Assembly: GCA_964389025.1 (NCBI GenBank)
Contig: CAYMCQ010000020.1
Span: forward strand, 1-56,151
Origin: CAYMCQ01 sp964389025
GTDB lineage: Bacteria; Verrucomicrobiota; Verrucomicrobiia; Limisphaerales; CAYMCQ01
Direction of reading: 5' to 3'
Length of the DNA: 56,151 nt
A model generated the notes under the pieces. It saw nothing but the letters and a program-made list of their open reading frames with translations, was not told where the DNA came from and searched no databases. Below are positions 50,883 through 56,151 of this stretch, piece by piece. The position numbers were made by a program, and so were the translations under genes. How positions within the stretch are numbered: the first letter of the stretch is position 1; every line of letters starts with the position of its first letter.

Positions 50883-53800
50883 TTACTTGCCGGTTTTCAA
50901 CTCAAACTTCGGATTCAATTCCAACTGAAAATCTTTGAAGCGCACTTCCGTCTGGCCGCCGCTGTGGACTTGCAACGCTGTGATTCCGCGACGCGCGATT
51001 TTTTCGTCGTCGAGGTCGGTGCAGAGATTTCCGTTGATGGCTGTGCGGACTTTGCTGCCGACGGCGAGGATTTCGTATGTGTTCCAGTCGTTTGTTTTCA
51101 CGAACGCGTCGCCGTCCGGTTTCGCGAGCAGCGCGCGGCCATTCTCTTCGTAGAGTTTTCCCCACCAGCCCGCGCCGATGTCGGCCTGGCAACCGCGCAT
51201 CTCGTATTCGCCGAACGGTTCGCTGCGGAATTGGATGCCGCTGTTCGCGGTGTTGGGCGTGAGTTTCACTTTGCAGACGAGGCGGAAATCGCCGAGCACG
51301 AGCTGGCTTTTCAGAAATTCGTTGTGCTTGAGGCCGGTCACGGTCTTGCCGACTATCTCGCCGTTCTCAACTTTCCAGAGCGAGGTGTCGCCGTCCCAGT
51401 TCACCAAATCTTTGCCGTTGAAAAAAAGTCCAACGGTCTCCGGCGTGGCGAGAAGCTGCGCCTGCGCGGGCTGGCGCAAATAATAAATCAGGTCGCGCAC
51501 TTCCTGGTCGGTCAAGTTGGCGATCAAGCCTTCAGGCATCATCGAAAGCTGGCTTTCTTTGATCGTCGCGATTTCGTCGCGCGCGAGCGTGAGTGTTTCG
51601 TTCGCGGTCGCGACAGTCAGGGTTTTTTCGTTCTGCTCTTTGACGATGCCGGTGAGGATGCGGTCGTCCTTCATCTCAATGGTCGAGGCGCGATAGTCGT
51701 TCGGCATGATGGCGTTCGGGTCAACGATATTTTGCAAAATGTAATCTAGGTCGCCGCGGTTCGAGCCGGTGATGTCCGGGCCAACTTTTCCGCCGACGCC
51801 GAAAAGCGTGTGGCATTGCGCGCAAATGCGAGTGTAGGCAATCCGTCCGCGCAACGCATCACCGGGCTGCGAGCCGCCGAGCTGATAAATTTTTTTGTAG
51901 CGGCCAATTTCCTTCTGCTTGTCGGCGGTGCTGTCGCGCGCAACGCCCCAGACTTTGGTCAATAGCGCGTCAACGTCGGCGTTTTTCAAGTTGTGCAACT
52001 GGCGGATTAAATCTGCGGTGAGTTCCTTTGAAGAAATTTGTTTTGCGTCAACGGCGGCGAGCAGCGGTTTCGCGTAAGCGGTGCGCGACGCGAGCGTGTT
52101 GAGCGCGTCGCGTTTGTGGGCGGCGGTGAGTGAACTGTAAATTTTCAGGATTGCATCGGGAGTTTTTGGATCGTCGAACGCGGCGAGGGAGCGCAGCGCC
52201 GAACCTTGCATGTTTGCGTCGGCCAAAAGTTTTTGGAGCAACTCCGGCAGTTCTGAATCTTTCGTGGCGAGCAAAGAATCGAGCGCGGTTTTGCGCGGCG
52301 CGGCATCGGCGGATTTGTCCATCAACGTCTGCTTGAGCGAAACGAGCGCGCGCGAACTGCCGAACGTGAGCGAGAGCGATTGAACGAGTGAGCGGACTTC
52401 GGCATTCGAGCTTTCGCCGAGTTTCTTTTCTACTTCATCCCAGCCGCGCGGCATTGGGACGTTGCGCTGGCCTTTGAGGGCGGTGGTCAATCCGTTGAGG
52501 ATGTCGAGCGTGCGCTGTGACTTCGTTTCGGAGGGCGGAGTTCCACGACGCCCTGACTTTTCATTTGAAGCGGGACTCGTGTAACTCGTCCCTCCGAGTT
52601 GTGACGAAACGCGCAGCAAACTTTTCGTGATGGCGGCGAAGGCTTCGGGCGTGTTCAGCGCGGCGGCGCGGCGAACCATGAAATTTAAAATGTTCGGCAG
52701 CTTGGCGTTTTCGGCGAGCAACAGAGCGCGCTCGACATCGCGTGTCGCCAGCGGCTCGGCGGCATACCAGACCATGAGCGGCAGGTTGTGATCGTTGGCG
52801 TCTTCGGCGTGCGAGCAAAGCGCTTCGACAACTTCCCAGCGATCTTCAACTGGCAACCGCTGCATCGCGGAGGCGAGGTAAAGCCGCACGACGGGCGATT
52901 TATCTTCGCGCGCGAGGCGGGCGAATTCTTTCAGCGCTTCTCGCGACCCCTTTCGGTCCTCAACTGCAAGTTGAATCATCCAAGCTGTAACAAATTCGTC
53001 TCGCTCTGGCCGCTGCGAACCACAAAAAATCTCGTTGTAGCCACCCGGCAGCGTATTCAGCGCCCAAAACGCGCGGAGTTGAGCCGAAGCATCATTGCTT
53101 TTCCTGAAAATTTCGCGGAGGGCGCCCGTTGCACTAAAGATGCCAAATCGTTTTTGCAATGCAGTAAACTCAGGATTTTCGGGCGTTGTGCTGCTAAGAG
53201 GATTTTGAATTTTAGTCTCGATTTTCGCCGCTTCGCGCCAGAAATCTATAGATCGCTCCTGAAGGACTCGCTGCGCGTGTCGTGCTTGCCAATGGTTTTT
53301 GCCAACGATCAATTTGACCAAGTCATCGCTGCTCAATTTTTGTAAATTGATTGGCGTAGATTTCTTTTCGCCGAAGCTGATTTTGAAAATTCGCCCGTTG
53401 CTGCGGTCGTGGCTGTTCGAGTTGTCGCTGTGACATTGGTTTTTGTCATACCAGTCAATCAGGTAAACCGCGCCGTCCGGGCCGGATTGCAGGTTCACGA
53501 CCTGCGACCATTTGTCGTTGAAGTTGATGAGGTCAGCGCCGTGGCGCCCGACGAAGCCGCTGCCGGCGCGCTCGGGGATGTCCATGTTGATGCGCGCGCC
53601 GTGGATGTTGTTCATGAAAATCTTGCCGCGATATTCGGCGGGCCAGTTGTCGCCCTGATAAATCATCAGCCCCGCGTGGGCGTGGCCGCCGCCGAGTTGC
53701 GCGCTCTTGGAGATGTCCGCCTGGTTCCACTGGTTGCCCGCCCAGTGCACATGGTCGCCAATGGTTTTGATGTCGTCGTAGGTGTAGGGATTAAAATGCG

Positions 53801-54620
53801 AGCCGGCCTGCCGCTGATAGCGCCCGCCTTGAATCATGTGGAACAGATGCGGGATGACGCAGGCTTCGATGAAACATTGGCCGCGTTCGTCGAAGTCAAT
53901 GCCCCATGGATTGCTCGTGCCTTCGGCAAAAAGTTCAAAGATGTGTCTGGTCGGGTGGTAACGCCAGACGCCGGCGTTGAGGCGCGTGCGCTCGGTGTCA
54001 GGCGCGCCGGGCTTGCCGACATTTGAATGGGTGAAAACTCCGTGGCAACCGTAGAGCCAGCCGTCAGGCCCCCACGTGAGGGAGTTCAGAGTTTCGTGGG
54101 TGTCTTGCCAGCCCCAGCCGTCGAGGAGGATTTGCGGTTTGCCGGCTTTAGGCTCATCCCAATTTTCGATTGGAAAAAATAAAAGCTGCGGCGCAGCGCC
54201 GACGTAAACCCCGCCGAAGCCGACTTCGATTCCGCTGACGAGATTCAGATTTTCAATGACGACGGTGCGCTTGTTGAATTTGCCGTCGCCATCGGTGTCT
54301 TCAAAAACAAGAATGCGGTCTTTGCCCTCGCCCTCCTTCGCGCGGATCGGATAGGTGTAGGCTTCGGCGACCCAAAGGCGACCACGGTCATCAATGGCGA
54401 AGGCGATAGGTTGCTTCACGTCAGGTTCGCCGGCGAAGAGCGTGGCTTTGAAGCCGGGCGGAAGAGTCATCTCCCTGGCAGCCTGCTCGGGCGACAGGCC
54501 GGAGGATTTTATGGTGTCGGCAAGCGGGAGTTCGCCGGCGGCGGCGGCACGCGCTGGAAAAATAATTGGGGGCGGCAAGAGGATAAAACAAGCCGCACAA
54601 GCTGCGAAATAAATTTTCAT
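50883..54620 (-). CDS. PVC-type haem-binding dehydrogenase with HEAT and DUF1080 domains
   Basis: A 1245-residue secreted protein; start 54620 gives a signal peptide ending near ARA-AA. Domains in order: membrane-bound-dehydrogenase/NHL-like propeller (about 45-480, LWVAEAYTYPIR, FGGVYVGAAPQL), HEAT-like helical repeats (about 500-900), a c-type haem site CAQCH at about 931 (CxxCH), and a C-terminal DUF1080 (3-keto-disaccharide hydrolase-like) domain at about 1060-1240 (GLFFNGKDLVNWDGDTSL). It probably acts on sugars in the periplasm. A palindromic element encodes an in-frame insert at about residues 674-698. Confidence 0.9.
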   Translation of the reverse strand: MKIYFAACAACFILLPPPIIFPARAAAAGELPLADTIKSSGLSPEQAAREMTLPPGFKATLFAGEPDVKQPIAFAIDDRGRLWVAEAYTYPIRAKEGEGKDRILVFEDTDGDGKFNKRTVVIENLNLVSGIEVGFGGVYVGAAPQLLFFPIENWDEPKAGKPQILLDGWGWQDTHETLNSLTWGPDGWLYGCHGVFTHSNVGKPGAPDTERTRLNAGVWRYHPTRHIFELFAEGTSNPWGIDFDERGQCFIEACVIPHLFHMIQGGRYQRQAGSHFNPYTYDDIKTIGDHVHWAGNQWNQADISKSAQLGGGHAHAGLMIYQGDNWPAEYRGKIFMNNIHGARINMDIPERAGSGFVGRHGADLINFNDKWSQVVNLQSGPDGAVYLIDWYDKNQCHSDNSNSHDRSNGRIFKISFGEKKSTPINLQKLSSDDLVKLIVGKNHWQARHAQRVLQERSIDFWREAAKIETKIQNPLSSTTPENPEFTALQKRFGIFSATGALREIFRKSNDASAQLRAFWALNTLPGGYNEIFCGSQRPERDEFVTAWMIQLAVEDRKGSREALKEFARLAREDKSPVVRLYLASAMQRLPVEDRWEVVEALCSHAEDANDHNLPLMVWYAAEPLATRDVERALLLAENAKLPNILNFMVRRAAALNTPEAFAAITKSLLRVSSQLGGTSYTSPASNEKSGRRGTPPSETKSQRTLDILNGLTTALKGQRNVPMPRGWDEVEKKLGESSNAEVRSLVQSLSLTFGSSRALVSLKQTLMDKSADAAPRKTALDSLLATKDSELPELLQKLLADANMQGSALRSLAAFDDPKTPDAILKIYSSLTAAHKRDALNTLASRTAYAKPLLAAVDAKQISSKELTADLIRQLHNLKNADVDALLTKVWGVARDSTADKQKEIGRYKKIYQLGGSQPGDALRGRIAYTRICAQCHTLFGVGGKVGPDITGSNRGDLDYILQNIVDPNAIMPNDYRASTIEMKDDRILTGIVKEQNEKTLTVATANETLTLARDEIATIKESQLSMMPEGLIANLTDQEVRDLIYYLRQPAQAQLLATPETVGLFFNGKDLVNWDGDTSLWKVENGEIVGKTVTGLKHNEFLKSQLVLGDFRLVCKVKLTPNTANSGIQFRSEPFGEYEMRGCQADIGAGWWGKLYEENGRALLAKPDGDAFVKTNDWNTYEILAVGSKVRTAINGNLCTDLDDEKIARRGITALQVHSGGQTEVRFKDFQLELNPKFELKTGK
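52528..52597. repeat. In-frame palindromic element inside the PVC haem-protein gene
   Basis: Two 26-base arms at 52528-52553 and 52572-52597, roughly 20 of 26 paired, with an 18-base loop. It lies inside the gene without breaking the frame. It encodes about 24 low-complexity residues (GGTSYTSPASNEKSGRR) in the linker between HEAT-like segments. Confidence 0.8.
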
Positions 54621-54696
54621 GGTTCTCGCCGGACGATTGGCGGGGGAATTTATTTCAGAAATAGATTTGGCGCGCGAGTTTTTCCGGCGGGAAAAT

Positions 54697-56034
54697 TTAT
54701 TTGATTGTCGGTGGAATTTTTGCCGGAACAATTTTGGGCTGGGCTTTTTCCCATTCTGCCCGGCTGACTTTCTTTTTTTCGTGGATGAAAACGAATGCGC
54801 CTTTTTTGTTTCCAACGACGATGTCAGGAAGTTTGTCGCGATTGATGTCGCCCGCGACAACTTGTGTTCCAACGCCGGAGTCATCGTCAATGAGATGGGG
54901 GATGAAGTCCACGCTCTTGTCTTTGTTGCGAGCGAGCTTGAACCAGTAAAGAACCGCGGGCGCGTTCGGTTCCGGGTCGCCATGCGGTCCGTGCGCCCAA
55001 AAACGTTTGCCGGTGACAATGTCTTTCAAGCCGTCTCCATCCATGTCAACCAGATCAACCGCGTGAAGTTGAGAAAAGGAAATGCCGTATTGGTTGGGCG
55101 CGGAGGTGGGATTGAGAATCAGATGTTGCTTGAATTGAGTTTCTCCCTTTTCATTTTTTTTCCGAAGCTGTTCATACCACGCCAGGCCGTAGCCGTGCGC
55201 GTTCAGGCTTGTGATTACATCGTTGAGACCGTCGCCGTTAATATCGTAGGCAAACATCTGGGCACTGCCGGTTCCGGGCGCAAAAGGAAATGAATGAAAT
55301 ATCCAAACCGGATCACCAGCAAGGGACGCCGGTTGCTCCCGCCAGCCGTCTTTCTCCAAAAAATCTTTGCGACCATCGCCGTTTACATCGCCGACGCCAA
55401 TACCGTGGGTGAATTTTTGCCAGGAGCCTTTCGGCGAAATAGCGTGAAACTTCCAGGGCTTGGTCGGATCATTCCAATCCGGCGCGGCGTAGCCAAAAAA
55501 GCCGTCGGAGTTACAGATAAGTTCTGGTCTGCCATCACCGGTCAAATCCGCCAAGCACGGTGATTCATTATCCGTTGGCCGAAATATTTCGTGGCGCTGC
55601 CAAGGGATTTTCTCCTTTTTTGGATTTTGATACCACGCGGTCTCTTCTCCAGGAAAACCAACGAGCAAAATGTCAGCCCAACCGTCCCGGTTGAAGTCAT
55701 GTGTGAAGGCCAAAAAGTTTTTCGAGTATGCATTGTTTGTTCCGAGGGCACCTTCGAAGCCAGGAATCAATTGTTCGCGGCCATCATTAACGCGTTTGAA
55801 ATTTTCAGTGGCCGGGCGGTATTCGTGCCGCTTCTTGCAATCGGGGCCTTCATACCAAAATGGACCACAAACAATGTCGGTCTTTCCGTCGTTGTTGAAG
55901 TCTGCAAAGTTCGCACCCTCTGCCCAAAACTGCTTCGTCAGTTGGCTCTTTTGGAACGTGTGAAGCTCGAAACTTCTCCCAAAAGCGTTTGGTGAAAGAC
56001 AGCATAAGGAAGCAGCGAAAATAATCCTAAACAT
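54697..56034 (-). CDS. Secreted FG-GAP/VCBS repeat protein
   Basis: A 445-residue protein with a signal peptide ending near AFG-RS and seven beta-propeller blades, each with a DxDxDG-like calcium loop (DFNNDGKTDIVCG, DFNRDGWADILL, DLTGDGRPELIC, DVNGDGRKDF, DINGDGLNDVI, DMDGDGLKDIV, DINRDKLPDIV). It lies 76 bases upstream of the PVC haem/DUF1080 gene and is probably co-transcribed with it. Carbohydrate or protein binding at the cell surface is inferred. Confidence 0.88.
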   Translation of the reverse strand: MFRIIFAASLCCLSPNAFGRSFELHTFQKSQLTKQFWAEGANFADFNNDGKTDIVCGPFWYEGPDCKKRHEYRPATENFKRVNDGREQLIPGFEGALGTNNAYSKNFLAFTHDFNRDGWADILLVGFPGEETAWYQNPKKEKIPWQRHEIFRPTDNESPCLADLTGDGRPELICNSDGFFGYAAPDWNDPTKPWKFHAISPKGSWQKFTHGIGVGDVNGDGRKDFLEKDGWREQPASLAGDPVWIFHSFPFAPGTGSAQMFAYDINGDGLNDVITSLNAHGYGLAWYEQLRKKNEKGETQFKQHLILNPTSAPNQYGISFSQLHAVDLVDMDGDGLKDIVTGKRFWAHGPHGDPEPNAPAVLYWFKLARNKDKSVDFIPHLIDDDSGVGTQVVAGDINRDKLPDIVVGNKKGAFVFIHEKKKVSRAEWEKAQPKIVPAKIPPTIK

Positions 56035-56151
56035 GGGCGAACATTCGCAACTTGTCGCGGATTCAGCAAGACAAAGTTCGGCTCTGCCGACAGTAATAGA
56101 GGGTGTTACGAAAGTTTTTGTAACCTGCTCTTAAAACGGATGAAGCGTCCG

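Noticed and set aside
1..56151. tRNA, rRNA, transposase or phage genes
   Set aside because: No convincing match was seen by eye on either strand; most short gaps are explained by repeats. A tRNAscan or Infernal run could still find something I missed.

Overview
The window looks like a chromosomal segment of a Verrucomicrobiota bacterium, most likely the Pedosphaera/Limisphaerales side of the phylum. This is an inference from gene content: a fused PVC-type haem-binding/DUF1080 protein with an FG-GAP/VCBS partner, a prepilin-like protein ending in an ADGHV-type motif, a giant secreted protein with autotransporter-associated beta-strand repeats but no barrel, a Tat-exported Gfo/Idh/MocA oxidoreductase, a DUF3299-type protein, and dense intergenic hairpin repeats. 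No phage genes, transposase, CRISPR array, rRNA or tRNA was recognised.

Layout. 1-888: end of hpnH (hopanoid synthesis) and a Cys-rich lipoprotein. 880-9872 (minus): a metal-resistance island in the order CnrY-like membrane protein, CnrX-like sensor, ECF sigma factor, YHS-type secreted protein, Cys-rich secreted protein, then TolC, adaptor and CusA-type pump. This is the cnrYXH-CBA order with a copper-type pump. 10076-14030 (minus): prepilin-like protein, ThiD, TonB-dependent receptor. 14306-17568 (plus): PolX and nickel-pincer lactate racemase. 17655-20358 (minus): small membrane protein, lipoprotein, trypsin-like protease, GreA/GreB factor. 20451-23549: MFS transporter, a GxxExxY cassette, PurB. 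23642-30458 (minus): zinc-ribbon membrane protein, rhomboid, ApbE, Gfo/Idh/MocA oxidoreductase, a TPMT-like methyltransferase and a LolDC-type exporter. 30647-34729 (plus): two small membrane proteins, a TPR protein, then uronate genes (UxaE and an SDR). 35201-42175 (minus): the 2324-residue secreted protein, with a clear sigma70-like promoter and an intrinsic terminator. 42604-45815 (plus): ABC exporter, DUF3299-like protein, unknown protein. 45975-48412 (minus): VOC protein, dipeptide epimerase-like enzyme and a LysR regulator, divergent from pirin/flavodoxin/DoxX/VOC (48497-50818). 50883-56034 (minus): PVC haem/DUF1080 protein and VCBS protein.

The most unusual material is non-coding. At least ten kinds of inverted or hairpin repeat fill most intergenic gaps, often starting within a few bases of a stop codon, and several run into coding sequence. 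One kind occurs three times at exactly 154 bp, with four hairpins at identical offsets. Their stems differ between copies but stay paired, and the left-hand and right-hand loops are largely complementary. A second places a GxxExxY (PD-(D/E)XK-like) gene between two word-repeat hairpins. A third sits in frame inside the PVC haem-protein gene.

Functional groups inferred from context: metal sensing and efflux (880-9872); uronate catabolism (32557-34729); envelope lipoprotein or macrolide-type export (28468-30458 and 42604-45239); LysR-controlled electrophile or quinone defence (47519-50818); secreted polymer binding and turnover (35201-42175 and 50883-56034).
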